This document shows, in pieces, positions 35,769 to 45,009 of a DNA stretch of 64,000 nucleotides. The position numbers and the translations under genes are program-made. The notes below the pieces were generated by a model, which was not told the DNA's origin, searched no databases, and worked only from the letters and a program-made list of their open reading frames with translations. Position 1 is the stretch's first letter; each line of letters starts with the position of its first letter. The DNA comes from an uncultured Pseudomonadota bacterium (GTDB taxonomy: Bacteria; Myxococcota_A; UBA796; GCA-2862545): contig CAJXTB010000006.1 in NCBI GenBank assembly GCA_913061235.1, positions 186,001 through 250,000 on the forward strand, in the 5' to 3' direction.

Positions 35769-36434
35769 ATGAGACGTTTGACGCTCGCCGCCCTGTCCCT
35801 GTCGATGATTGCCGGTTGTTCAGAAAGCACCGATGGGATCACCCAAGCTCAGCTCGATGCGGCCATTGGCAACATGGTGACCTTCGACGATATGGATGAC
35901 CACATTCTTGTCCCTGACGCCCACCACGCGCAGGTGTCGGACGCCAGCGCGCTGATTACGGGTACACTCGACTCTGACCGGTTGCCCCTCGATGTGGTGC
36001 TCACCGATGAGCTGGATGAGGCCCTCGACCTCCTTCCAGGCGGTGGGCCAAGCGGAGCGGTCGGCTACCAAAACACGGCCTTCACTTCGACGCTGATACC
36101 CGACACCCAGGTGGCGGTGGAGCTCGCGCGAATCACGGTAGATCCGTCGTCATCTGCAGACATCGCCCTGATGGGGCATGCCTACATCGAACGTATTGGC
36201 GACAGCAGTGGTCGCGTTCAGCTGTTGGTCAAGCGTGACGACTGTAGCGGCGACGTACTCGGTCTAGCAATGTGGCGCGCTGGAGCGACCACGAGTAGCT
36301 ATGTCGCGGATACGATAGTTGTGACTGGCTTTGTCGCCGATATCGATGCCTCGACTGACATCGTACTGTGCGGAGAGGCGTTCGATTCGGTTGCGTCGTC
36401 GGCCTACGTGCGCGGCCTCGTCGCGCACTGGTAG
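35769..36434 (+). CDS. Lipoprotein of unknown function
   Basis: The protein is 221 residues from ATG 35769, with AGGAG six bases upstream. MRRLTLAALSLSMIAGC is a lipoprotein signal with cysteine 17. Next come a short acidic region (ITQAQLDAAIGNMVTFDDMDDHI) and a segment with ASALITGTLDSDRLP, a phrase often seen in fibre or tail-like proteins before a beta-structured domain. The C-terminal 120 residues look like a beta-sandwich with two cysteines (DDCSGD and VLCGEAF). No enzymatic motif is present. It lies 176 bases after the giant peptidase gene on the same strand and may be co-transcribed, though the gap is long enough for its own promoter. Confidence 0.75.
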   Translation: MRRLTLAALSLSMIAGCSESTDGITQAQLDAAIGNMVTFDDMDDHILVPDAHHAQVSDASALITGTLDSDRLPLDVVLTDELDEALDLLPGGGPSGAVGYQNTAFTSTLIPDTQVAVELARITVDPSSSADIALMGHAYIERIGDSSGRVQLLVKRDDCSGDVLGLAMWRAGATTSSYVADTIVVTGFVADIDASTDIVLCGEAFDSVASSAYVRGLVAHW

Positions 36435-36441
36435 CGAAGGG

Positions 36442-36460
36442 GCGTACGTCGGAAGTACGC
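36442..36460 (+). terminator. Weak hairpin after the lipoprotein gene
   Basis: GCGTAC (36442-36447) and GTACGC (36455-36460) form a 6-bp stem with a 7-base loop eight bases after the stop codon. There is no T-run, so the terminator role is tentative. Confidence 0.3.
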
Positions 36461-36563
36461 GGTCGGCTCTGAGCTCCCCACACCAGGATTGCTCGGGCCG
36501 ATGGCGTCCTACATCCCTCCAGGCCGCCTGAGTGAACGCGGCGACCGGGCAAGCCTGGCCTAT

Positions 36564-37814
36564 CTAGCCATCCTTCGCGAGTCGGAAGCCCTTGAACTGC
36601 CAGCGGTCAGCCGGGTAGAAGAAGTTCCGATACGTGGTTCGTAGGTGTGACAGCGGCGTGGCACAAGACCCACCCTTGAGCACCAGCTGACTGGCCATGA
36701 ACTTGCTGTTGTACTCGCCAAAGGCGCCTTCTGGCGCGCGGTAGCCGGGGTAGGGCGCGTATGAGGACTGAGTCCACTCCCACACATCGCCAATCGCTTG
36801 GGTCAGCCCGGTTCCACTGGCCACGCGAGGGGCGTAGCGCTTGTTCTCCACCAGGTTGTGCTTGGCGGTGATGGGCCGGTCACCGAAGGCGATTTCCCAC
36901 TCGGGCTCGGTTGGAAGTCTGGCGCCGCTCCACAAGGCGAAGGCCATCGCTTCGTACCAGCTCACGTGGCAGACGGGCTCGTTGGGGTCCAGGTTGCGCA
37001 GACCACCCAGGGTGAACTGTGCGTAGCCGCCGGCACCATCGGGCCGCCAATACAGCGGGTGTGCAATGCCTTCCTTCTTCACCCAGTGCCAGCCGTCGTA
37101 CATCCACCAACGGAAGTCGGTGTAGCCGCCGGCGTTAATGAACTCGAGGAACTCACCGTTGGTGATGAGGCGACTGGACAGCGAGAACGGGCGGACCAAG
37201 ACGTCATGGCGCGGCGTCTCGTTGTCGAAGGCGAAGCGGTCAGCGGACAAGCCAGGACCGTCGTGGCCAATCTGCTGGATACCGCCGTCAAAGTCGTGCC
37301 AGGTCATGTCGGGTGCGGCGTGCTCAGAGGGTGGCGCTAGCGGTCCGTAGGCAGGGTCCATCACGTTGACCGCGAAGTTTGCGAGGGTGTCCGTCAGAAT
37401 CAGCTCTTGGTGCTGCTGTTCGTGGTTGCAGCCCAAGGCCACAATGTTGGCAATCTCCGGCGTAGATGCCGTCGTCAACAGCTCGCTGACGGCGTCAGTG
37501 ACGTGCTTTCTGTAGGCCAGGACATCACGCAGGAGCGGGCGTGACAGGTCGCCGCGCTTGGCTCGGTCCTGCCGCTTGCCGACCATCTCGTAGTAGCTGT
37601 TGAAGACGAAGCTGAACTTTGGATGGAACACGGTGTAGTTGGGTACTTTGGGGCCGAGCAGGAACGCCTCGAAGAACCACGATGTGTGTCCTAGATGCCA
37701 CTTAGGCGGGCTTGCGTGCATGGCGACCTGAAGCCCTGTGTCTTCTGGCTCTAATGGAGCCACCAGAGCTTCGGTCTGCTCACGTACGGCTCGAAACGCG
37801 CTCACTGGGTCCAT
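36564..37814 (-). CDS. egtB: EgtB-like iron-dependent sulfoxide synthase (DinB plus FGE-sulfatase)
   Basis: The protein has 416 residues from ATG 37814, preceded by GGAGG at five bases; the longer frame to 37952 has no such site. The N-terminal DinB-like domain provides the iron histidines in WHLGHTSWFFE (H40/H43) and NHEQQHQELILTD (H131, H135), matching the EgtB signature. The C-terminal domain is of the formylglycine-generating-enzyme type (VCHVSWYEAMAFALWSGARL, LPTEPEWE, LKGGSCATP, RTTYRNFFYP). In ergothioneine synthesis EgtB joins cysteine or glutamyl-cysteine to trimethyl-histidine with oxygen. No EgtD-type histidine methyltransferase is in the window, so the partner is elsewhere or the substrate differs. 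It is the last gene of a four-gene minus-strand operon, 22 bases after the MFS gene. Confidence 0.88.
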   Translation of the reverse strand: MDPVSAFRAVREQTEALVAPLEPEDTGLQVAMHASPPKWHLGHTSWFFEAFLLGPKVPNYTVFHPKFSFVFNSYYEMVGKRQDRAKRGDLSRPLLRDVLAYRKHVTDAVSELLTTASTPEIANIVALGCNHEQQHQELILTDTLANFAVNVMDPAYGPLAPPSEHAAPDMTWHDFDGGIQQIGHDGPGLSADRFAFDNETPRHDVLVRPFSLSSRLITNGEFLEFINAGGYTDFRWWMYDGWHWVKKEGIAHPLYWRPDGAGGYAQFTLGGLRNLDPNEPVCHVSWYEAMAFALWSGARLPTEPEWEIAFGDRPITAKHNLVENKRYAPRVASGTGLTQAIGDVWEWTQSSYAPYPGYRAPEGAFGEYNSKFMASQLVLKGGSCATPLSHLRTTYRNFFYPADRWQFKGFRLAKDG

Positions 37815-37836
37815 GTCTGCCTCCGGGACCTGTCGC

Positions 37837-38982
37837 TTAGCCGACTGCGGTGTGACGTGACCGCCGCAAGGCGACCGGGGCGAGAACGAGTGCCGCGAGA
37901 GCCGAAGCCATGCCACCGGCGTAATACAAGGAAGCAGGGGTGTGATCGGCAAGAATCACCCAGGCAATCGGCACCGCCAACAGAGGACCGATTCCAAAGG
38001 CTGTCGCCGTCAACACTGCCTGTGCAGACCGCGCGACAGACGGACTGGAGTGACGTGCGAAGGCCGGCACAGCGGCAACCCAGAACAGGCCAAAGGACAG
38101 GCCGTGGAGCGACTGAAGGGCAATGAGCAGCGTGGCGTCTGTGACCGCTGCGGTTCCGAGCCAGCGGGGGACGGAGGCCAAGAACGCAAACAGCAATAGT
38201 CGAGAGGGCCGCACGCGGTCGAGCAACCACGGAGACATGGCCATTACCGCGACTTCTGTACCCACGCCGACCACAACAACGGTTCCCATGACGCTGCTCG
38301 GCAGGCCAATCGTCTCAATGTGGCGGGCCATGAAGTTGTTGTAGAACGTGAGCGAGAGTCCGTGAAGAATGCACGCAACTGTGAGCAGCGCGCTTGTGCC
38401 CCGGGCGAAGACGGCGACGAGCTCGGACAGCTTGGGTTTGGGCACGCGCTTGTTGGTGTGCGGCAGCATGCGGCTGCTGATGATGGTGCCGCTGAGCAGG
38501 ACAGCGCCGATGACGATGGGACCGACACCCCAGACGGTGCGCACCCAGCCGGCTGCATAGGCGACGACGAGGAAGGCCACGGACCCCCACAGTCGAACGC
38601 GTCCGTAGTCGCGGCCACCGTTGCCAAGGCTGCGCAGTGCGAGGGCGTCGACAATGGGGGTTTGAGGCGCCCGTGAGATGGCGTACACCGCGAGGCCAGC
38701 CACGAGGAAGAGCGGATGAACGCTTGCAGCGAGCAGGCCCAAGCCAGCTGTGGTTCCGACGGTGGTGACGGTGAGCAGTGTGCGTGCGGTGCCGTGACGG
38801 TCGGCAAACCACGACCATGCCGGTGCGGCGAACAGCGCTGCGAGGGGTAGCAGCGCCATGTACAGCGCGATGTTCTGGTCGCTGACCCCCTTGTCGGCCA
38901 ACACTGCGGATAGGTAGGGAATCGCGCCGAGCGCACCGACTGCACTGACGTACCAGAGCACCAAGCGAGCACGCGTACTCAC
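37837..38982 (-). CDS. MFS transporter, MFS_1-like (HcaT/NupG-type) subgroup
   Basis: This 381-residue integral membrane protein has 12 predicted hydrophobic segments. The N-terminus LVLWYVSAVGALGAIPYLSA and the loop SWFADRHGTAR after the second helix fit the short MFS_1-like subgroup that includes the HcaT and nucleoside/H+ symporters. The RAPQTPIVDALALRS motif in helix 4-5 and GRVRLWGSVAF are also typical of it. Substrate is unknown. The GTG start overlaps the stop of lnt by four bases (GTGA), so translation is coupled. Sharing an operon with EgtB raises export or import of a small thiol or betaine, which the sequence does not test. Confidence 0.85.
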   Translation of the reverse strand: MSTRARLVLWYVSAVGALGAIPYLSAVLADKGVSDQNIALYMALLPLAALFAAPAWSWFADRHGTARTLLTVTTVGTTAGLGLLAASVHPLFLVAGLAVYAISRAPQTPIVDALALRSLGNGGRDYGRVRLWGSVAFLVVAYAAGWVRTVWGVGPIVIGAVLLSGTIISSRMLPHTNKRVPKPKLSELVAVFARGTSALLTVACILHGLSLTFYNNFMARHIETIGLPSSVMGTVVVVGVGTEVAVMAMSPWLLDRVRPSRLLLFAFLASVPRWLGTAAVTDATLLIALQSLHGLSFGLFWVAAVPAFARHSSPSVARSAQAVLTATAFGIGPLLAVPIAWVILADHTPASLYYAGGMASALAALVLAPVALRRSRHTAVG

Positions 38983-40367
38983 CGCTTACGACCCACGATG
39001 ACGAGGGTGCTCAGACCGACCAGCAGCGAAATCCAGGTGCCGAGCGCTGCGGGATTCCACGGCAGCCGGCGCTTTCGCACGGAGACGACGGCGGAGCCAG
39101 GGGTATCGAGCCTTGCTGCAACGCGGCCTGTGGGTGTCAAAACCACCGAGTGACCGGTGGGTGTGGCTCGCACGGCCCAGCGCCCGGTCGTGACAGCGGC
39201 AAAGCGCGCCGCATCGAGGTGGTGGGCTTGTCCCATTGGGCCCAGCCAGACGTCACTCGACGGCAGAGCGAGTACGTCTGTTGACGCGGAAACGGTGGAG
39301 ATAGCAAGGGGCAAAACGTCTTCCCAGCACACCAGAACCGAGATGCGCGTGCCCGAAACGAACACGTCACGGCTGTTGGAGCCGGCCGCATAGCGCCCTG
39401 GCATGCCCAACGCTTCACCTTCAGCGAATGGAATCAAGAAGTGCTTATCCACGCGCTCAGTGACCTGTCCGTCTTCGATGAGGGCAACGCTATTGTAGAC
39501 GGTTCCGCCGTCGGTATTGCCGCCCAACAGCACAGGCGGATGGCCTGCCCAGGCATCTAAGAATGCAGTGCGGCCTCTGTCGGTGCGGCCAAGCGCCCAC
39601 GGCCATGCCCCTTCTGGCGTGAGCACCCAGTCGGCGGGGAGATGGGTCGCTTCGAGCAAGAATGCCGCGCGGTCCTCAGCGGTTGAGGGCCGTCGCGCGT
39701 CGAATCCATCAACACCCGTCTGTACTAGGCCCACGGTCACAACGTCACCTGACCAGTGAACGAAGACGCGGACGGTGAGCAGCCAGAGCAGTGCGGTCAG
39801 CGTCCAGCTTCGGCGGTCGCGTCCGCTGCCAAGAATGGCTCCGACAAGCCCTGCGAGCAGCGGTCGTCCTGCAATGCCAGCGGGTCCAAGGATGGGCCAG
39901 GCCTGGGCGAGACCGGAAGTAAAACCAAGTGGAATCGGCAGTACGCGACAACTTGCCTCACCGAGCAGCATCCCGATGCCTAGGGCGACTGCTGGATGGA
40001 CCTCTCGTCGTCGCAACACCCCGTTGACCCCAAGCGCCACAGCACCCGGCAGAGCGTGAACGAGGCTCACGAACAGCCACGCGCCCAGACCGCCATCGCC
40101 GGCGTAGCCAGCCCATGCAGCGGGTATCCAGCGTAGGGAGACCGCTGCGGCCAGACTGGTGATGATGCCGCCACGCAGCACATCTCCGCGCCACGTTGAC
40201 CCCTGAGCCTGCGTCAAACACACCAACCCGGCGATTGTGAAGACGGGAATGGCCCATGAGGGCGACCCAATGCCGAGCAGCAGACCCGACGCGAGGGTCA
40301 GCCCCCACAACCGAAGGAGGGGCTGGTCACTCGGGTGCGGGGGGACAGTCTCCACACTCGCTTGCAC
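38979..40367 (-). CDS. lnt: Apolipoprotein N-acyltransferase
   Basis: The protein of 462 residues transfers an acyl chain from phospholipid to the N-terminal cysteine of lipoproteins in the inner membrane, the last step of lipoprotein maturation. It has an N-terminal group of membrane helices, a nitrilase-like periplasmic domain (about 210-435) and a final membrane helix (LGTWISLLVGLSTLVIVG). The Glu-Lys-Cys triad is intact: E252 in TPEGAWPW, K308 in DKHFLIPFAEGE, C347 in VLVCWED. The many lipoproteins in this window would be substrates. GTG 40367 overlaps the upstream gene by 41 bases; shorter starts are possible because the first 18 residues are not conserved-looking. Whether this is the only Lnt of the cell is unknown. 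Confidence 0.88.
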   Translation of the reverse strand: MQASVETVPPHPSDQPLLRLWGLTLASGLLLGIGSPSWAIPVFTIAGLVCLTQAQGSTWRGDVLRGGIITSLAAAVSLRWIPAAWAGYAGDGGLGAWLFVSLVHALPGAVALGVNGVLRRREVHPAVALGIGMLLGEASCRVLPIPLGFTSGLAQAWPILGPAGIAGRPLLAGLVGAILGSGRDRRSWTLTALLWLLTVRVFVHWSGDVVTVGLVQTGVDGFDARRPSTAEDRAAFLLEATHLPADWVLTPEGAWPWALGRTDRGRTAFLDAWAGHPPVLLGGNTDGGTVYNSVALIEDGQVTERVDKHFLIPFAEGEALGMPGRYAAGSNSRDVFVSGTRISVLVCWEDVLPLAISTVSASTDVLALPSSDVWLGPMGQAHHLDAARFAAVTTGRWAVRATPTGHSVVLTPTGRVAARLDTPGSAVVSVRKRRLPWNPAALGTWISLLVGLSTLVIVGRKR

Positions 40368-42657
40368 AATCGCTCCACAGGGTCTTGGACACGTCGCTTA
40401 GTTCGGAGAGCACGGGGTTGCCCTGTTGGAGCAACGTCACGCACATACTGAAGCGCCCGATGGACAGCGCCTGTTCGGCGGCAATGTGTGCGGCACGCGG
40501 TGTGAGTTGCCCGCTAGTAGCCAGGTCTTGAGCCACTTCGACGGCGCGCTCTGCAGAGACATGCATGGCCGCGTCAACAGCGAGTGCGGAGGTGCGCGCA
40601 ATATCGGGGAGTGCCGCTGCACCCTGAAGATACGTCAGCACCGCTTCTTCAGGACGCCCCCACGTGAGCATCAGCTCGCCGCGAACCCAGTAATAGTTGG
40701 GGTTGAGGCGACTGTGTTCGGCACACGCATCGAGCCACTCTTCGGCACCGCGCGGGTCTCCAATAGCGTTGAGGGCCTGGGCGCGGTCGGGTACCCAGTG
40801 GTAGTTCTCGTCCAGCGTAGCAGCGAGCTCGTAGGCCAGTACTGACGAGCTGTCGTCGCCTCGACTGTGCAGGAGCTGACCGAGTGCGGCGAGCCATGGC
40901 GCGCGGGCTTCGCCCAGGGCATCCACCCAAAACAACCCGACCGGGTAGGCATCGTAGCCTTCGGCGAGAGGCGCGCCGTAGTGACGGCCCCAGGGCCAGC
41001 GAACGATGGCATCTGCCCAGGCTTGGGCGCTGGCTTGTGGGTCTGTCTGACGTTGGGCTCGTGCGAGCAATGCCCAGGCTCGGTAGTCACCAACGTCGCG
41101 CTGGGTAGCGCGTTGTAGGGCAGCAATGGCGTCTTCGGGTTCACCCACAGTCAGCAGCAAGGCGCCGGAACGTCTCAGGGTTGCAGCGTCATCCGGGAAT
41201 CGCATGATCAGGTGACGTGCCCGGTCAGCCCGCTCGTCGCCGTCTGCCAACCATGCCAACGTGATGTCGGCTTCAGGACGCCAAGGGGCAAATGTGGCCA
41301 CGCGATTCGCAGCGCGGCGTGCCACTTCTGGCTGTTCTTCGTAGGTCAGGGTCTGCGGGAGGGCGTGGTCGACCACCGCCCCTCGGATTCGCCAGCCCAC
41401 CGCAGCCACTTGAACAATGAGCAGCGCAATGAGCCACCGACGCACGGCGGGCGGGCGAGTCTTGGACGACTGTCCGAAGCCGCCGCGATGCACACCAATC
41501 GCCGCGGCAAACACCACCAACATCCCTGGAATGTGGGGTGCAAAGTCGACGAAGGCGTGAATACTGGCCGCGAGAATACCCAGACCCCACCACGCGGCAC
41601 GGTTGCTGGGCTGCACGCGCGGAAGCAGCCACCAGGCGAGTGCAGCGGCGGCAATGCCCACAATTCCGGTCTCGACCATCCACTGCAAGGGCTCGCTGTG
41701 TGCGTGCGTAAACTCTTGGAAGGTCAGAAGGGTTCGGTAGGGCTTGTAGGCGGTTGCGTAGGTGCCAGCGCCTGAGCCGAATAGCCAGAACTGCGACAGC
41801 ACGGTGGGTTGGTCTACGTACTGTGCGATTCGTGGGTCAAACGATGACTCTCGCCAAGACGTCTCCACTTGCGTGACCCAAAAAACGGCAGCAGAGCCGA
41901 GTCCGACCACCCCTGCTGTCATGCCGGCCGCGAGTCCTGGGCGGTCGCGAACCATGCGAGCGGCGATGTACAGACCGACCAACAACACCGCCAAGACCGC
42001 ACCCCCGGAAGCGAGTCCGGCGAACAAGAGGCCGCCTGCAATGGTGACGACGCCTGCGAACAGACCGTAGCTTTCTTCACGGTGTTGTACGGCTTCACCC
42101 AGGGTTACCGGAAGCAGGAGCAACAGTACAGAAGCGAGGTGGTTGGGGTTGACCAGGGGGGCAAAGAAGCGCGCCGGAGGATGGGTGAGGGGAATCACGC
42201 CGAACAGCGTCTGGAGTCCCAGCGCAACGTGAAGGGTGGCGACTCCACAAACCACGGCAACGCCGATGACGGCTGCAAACGCAGAACCACTTCGTCCGCC
42301 ACGCTGGGCAGACCACAGACCCGTTGTTGTGGCGATGGTGAGCGCTAGTGACCCGGTCAACAGAGCGGCGAAGGTTCGTTCGGGAGACAGCGACAGCGAC
42401 GACCACCGGGCATCGGGGAAGGCGTCATGCACGCCAGGAGAGACCCACTGGAGCACCGCACTGGGCATGGGCAACAGTCCAATGGCCGCAGCACCCAGCA
42501 TCACCGTTCCGGCGAAGAACAGTTGCTGCATTGCGCCCGCACGTCTCAGGCTCTTGTCCGGCAAGCGAATGGCCATGACGAGAGCAACCGCAGCGAGTGC
42601 ATGGGCGATGGCAAGTTGCCAGCTGTGCACGGAGCCCAACAACAGCAGTGTCGTCAA
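40327..42657 (-). CDS. O-antigen ligase/polymerase-like membrane protein with TPR tail
   Basis: The protein is about 776 residues. Residues 1-440 contain about 12 membrane segments with the Wzy_C (O-antigen ligase) signatures VNPNHLASVLLLLLP and, in the large periplasmic loop, FTHAHSEPLQWMVETG. Residues 450-760 are soluble and TPR-like (for example LRRSGALLLTVGEPEDAIAAL). WaaL/Wzy-type proteins with TPR tails link or polymerise surface glycans or modify pilin. TTG 42657 has no Shine-Dalgarno. The frame stays open upstream with a basic leader (GTRKRRKWLGRA); CTG 42711 sits after GGAGGGAGAGGG and may be the true start, adding 18 residues. It heads the operon with lnt, the MFS gene and egtB and is divergent from the Wzc-like gene. 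Confidence 0.82.
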   Translation of the reverse strand: MTTLLLLGSVHSWQLAIAHALAAVALVMAIRLPDKSLRRAGAMQQLFFAGTVMLGAAAIGLLPMPSAVLQWVSPGVHDAFPDARWSSLSLSPERTFAALLTGSLALTIATTTGLWSAQRGGRSGSAFAAVIGVAVVCGVATLHVALGLQTLFGVIPLTHPPARFFAPLVNPNHLASVLLLLLPVTLGEAVQHREESYGLFAGVVTIAGGLLFAGLASGGAVLAVLLVGLYIAARMVRDRPGLAAGMTAGVVGLGSAAVFWVTQVETSWRESSFDPRIAQYVDQPTVLSQFWLFGSGAGTYATAYKPYRTLLTFQEFTHAHSEPLQWMVETGIVGIAAAALAWWLLPRVQPSNRAAWWGLGILAASIHAFVDFAPHIPGMLVVFAAAIGVHRGGFGQSSKTRPPAVRRWLIALLIVQVAAVGWRIRGAVVDHALPQTLTYEEQPEVARRAANRVATFAPWRPEADITLAWLADGDERADRARHLIMRFPDDAATLRRSGALLLTVGEPEDAIAALQRATQRDVGDYRAWALLARAQRQTDPQASAQAWADAIVRWPWGRHYGAPLAEGYDAYPVGLFWVDALGEARAPWLAALGQLLHSRGDDSSSVLAYELAATLDENYHWVPDRAQALNAIGDPRGAEEWLDACAEHSRLNPNYYWVRGELMLTWGRPEEAVLTYLQGAAALPDIARTSALAVDAAMHVSAERAVEVAQDLATSGQLTPRAAHIAAEQALSIGRFSMCVTLLQQGNPVLSELSDVSKTLWSDCASECGDCPPAPE

Positions 42658-42888
42658 TACCGCAGCAGCAATGGCCCGTCCGAGCCACTTTCTACGTTTA
42701 CGCGTTCCCAGACCCTCTCCCTCCGGCGCTACTCTACCGGTTGTTGTTGCGGATTGTTGTGTGTCGAGTCCTCATGATCCTTGGCGCGAAGATTCCTTGC
42801 CGATTTTAGTGAAGGCTTGCGAGTCAGCGAACACGTAGTGCCGGACCCATCTGCATTCGGTTACGCGCGCAATGGACGGGAGCTCCTT

Positions 42889-45009
42889 TTGGCAAATGAC
42901 AGTGATAATTCCATATTGTCCAGATTCTCCCTGGCCGAAATCATTCCGATTCTTCGGGCGAATCGCTGGTTGATTGTGCTGTGCACGCTCGGTGCGTTCT
43001 CCATGGCGTTCGTCGGTACGCTGATGACGACCAAGCAGTACCAAGCCACCTCGATTCTGCAGTTGAACCCGTCCAATGCCAAAGAAGTCAAGGTAGACGA
43101 CGTTGTCGACTTTGACATCCGTGGCATCTACGAGACTGAGCGCTTTTACCGGACTGAGCTGGCGCTCATGCGTACTCGGACGACCGCCCTTGAGGTGATT
43201 CGTCGCTACAACGACCTTCAGTACGACGACCTGACCATCGAGAAGGGCGTGCCTCGGTTGCTCGGCATGCTCACAGTGTTCCCACGTGAACGCAGCAGCT
43301 TGATTGAGATCTCGATCACAAGCCCAGACCCGCACAAAGCGGCTCTGCTCTCCACGTTGTACGCCCAGGCGTACGTGGACTTGAACCTCGAGTCTCGTCG
43401 TTCAGCGAGTCGTGAAGCCAAGGTGTGGCTTGAGACCAAGATTGAAGAGTACGAGCTGAAGGTTGCTGCTTCCGCCGCTGAGCTCATTGAGTTCAAGCGC
43501 CAACATGACGTTGTAGACCTTGAAGACACCGTCACGGCTGTGTCCGAGCGCATGGACGAGATTGACGAGCGCTACGGCCGCGTCAGTACCGACCGCCTGC
43601 TGCTCACCACCAAGATGGCCAGCTACGACGAACTGCTCGCTCAGAACAAGGTGGCCGAGCTGGCCGAGGTTCTGGGAACGCCTACGCTGTTGGCGTTGTC
43701 TCGCATCTATGCCGAGGCCCGCACCGACCACGCAACGGTGGGGGCACGTTACGGCGAGCGTCACAGCCGCTACCAAGAGTCGGCCGCTACGTTGACCCGG
43801 ATTCGTGAAGAGCTGCGTCGTGAGGTGAGCTCCGCCGTTGAGGCCGAGCGCGCTCGGTTGTCGTTGTTTCAGGCAGAAGAGACCAGCTTGCTCGACGAGA
43901 TCGATGCGGTGCAGGAGTCTTTGCTCACCCGTCAGGGGTTCCAAGCTGAGTTCGACCAGAAGCGCTTGGCCTACGAGCGCAGCGAAGCGTTCTTGCGGCG
44001 TCTGTCCCTGCGCAGTGATGAGCTGTCGTTGTCGTCGCGCACACAGCTCAACAATGCACTGCTGCGTGAGCCGGCCCGGGTTCCAACAGGACCCATCTCG
44101 CCAAACCTCTTCCTCAACTTGCTTGTAGGTCTGTTTGCCGGTGCCGGTGCCGGGTTTGGTCTGGCCTTCTTGCGCCACTCCATTGACGACAGCATCTCGT
44201 CGCCAGAAGACGTCACCAACTTCTTGGAAGTTCCGTTCCTGGCCATGGTTCCCAAGGTGCAAGCACCGCCGGGCGTCAACCCCGACCTCATCACCTACAC
44301 GGACCGTCGCGGCTTGGCTGCCGAGTCCGTACGTGGCCTGCGGGCCTTGTTGGAGATGAACCCGAATGGCCGAAAGGTTCAGCGCCTGTTGGTCACCAGT
44401 GCCGTGGCCTCAGAGGGCAAGACGAGCATGTGTGTTCGCCTTGGCATTGCGTACGCCGAGTTCGGCCGTCGCGTTCTTCTGATCGACGCCGACCACCATC
44501 GTCCGCGCGCTCACAAGGTGTTCAAGATGGAGAACAACCTGGGCGCTCTCGACATCATGCGCGGTCAGTGCTCCATTACAGACGCCGTCATGCCCACCGA
44601 GATTCCCCACGTGGACTTGTTGTCGCTCGGCGCCCGCGGTGCAGATGCTGCACGACTGTTCGCCTCGGACGACTTCATTACGCTCGCTGACGAGCTGCAA
44701 GAGCTCTACGACTTGGTCATCATTGACACGCCGCCGTCGGCAACGTTGTCTGAAGCCATCCAGCTGTCGCCGCTTGCGGACGGAGTCATCTTCGTGGTCC
44801 GTGCCGGCAAGGTGTCTCGTCGCGTTGTGCGTCACACCGTCGACCGCTTCAAGAAGGTGGACGCGCGCATCTTGGGCGTGGTCATCAATGATGTCGAACC
44901 TGTTGCTACCGGTGCCTACGGGTACTTGTACGGCTACAAGTATGGCTATGGTCCATACGGCGCGCCGAGCGACGACGACGATGCCGAGGACCAGCAGGTC
45001 GCTGGATGA
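42889..45009 (+). CDS. Wzc-like polysaccharide co-polymerase and tyrosine autokinase
   Basis: The protein is about 706 residues. TTG 42889 is chosen because GGGAG lies six bases upstream; the frame extends to 42781 without a ribosome-binding site. The first membrane helix (LIVLCTLGAFSMAFVGTLM) follows a short N-terminus, then a Wzz chain-length domain with a long periplasmic coiled coil. The second helix (LFLNLLVGLFAGAGAGFGLAFL) leads to the cytoplasmic BY-kinase: Walker A ASEGKTS, Walker A' LLIDADHHRP, and Walker B DLVIIDTPP. The C-terminal tyrosine cluster (YGYLYGYKYGYGPYG) is the usual autophosphorylation site. It controls chain length and export of the polysaccharide together with the Wza-like protein. 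Its last codons overlap the next gene (ATGA). Confidence 0.92.
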   Translation: MANDSDNSILSRFSLAEIIPILRANRWLIVLCTLGAFSMAFVGTLMTTKQYQATSILQLNPSNAKEVKVDDVVDFDIRGIYETERFYRTELALMRTRTTALEVIRRYNDLQYDDLTIEKGVPRLLGMLTVFPRERSSLIEISITSPDPHKAALLSTLYAQAYVDLNLESRRSASREAKVWLETKIEEYELKVAASAAELIEFKRQHDVVDLEDTVTAVSERMDEIDERYGRVSTDRLLLTTKMASYDELLAQNKVAELAEVLGTPTLLALSRIYAEARTDHATVGARYGERHSRYQESAATLTRIREELRREVSSAVEAERARLSLFQAEETSLLDEIDAVQESLLTRQGFQAEFDQKRLAYERSEAFLRRLSLRSDELSLSSRTQLNNALLREPARVPTGPISPNLFLNLLVGLFAGAGAGFGLAFLRHSIDDSISSPEDVTNFLEVPFLAMVPKVQAPPGVNPDLITYTDRRGLAAESVRGLRALLEMNPNGRKVQRLLVTSAVASEGKTSMCVRLGIAYAEFGRRVLLIDADHHRPRAHKVFKMENNLGALDIMRGQCSITDAVMPTEIPHVDLLSLGARGADAARLFASDDFITLADELQELYDLVIIDTPPSATLSEAIQLSPLADGVIFVVRAGKVSRRVVRHTVDRFKKVDARILGVVINDVEPVATGAYGYLYGYKYGYGPYGAPSDDDDAEDQQVAG

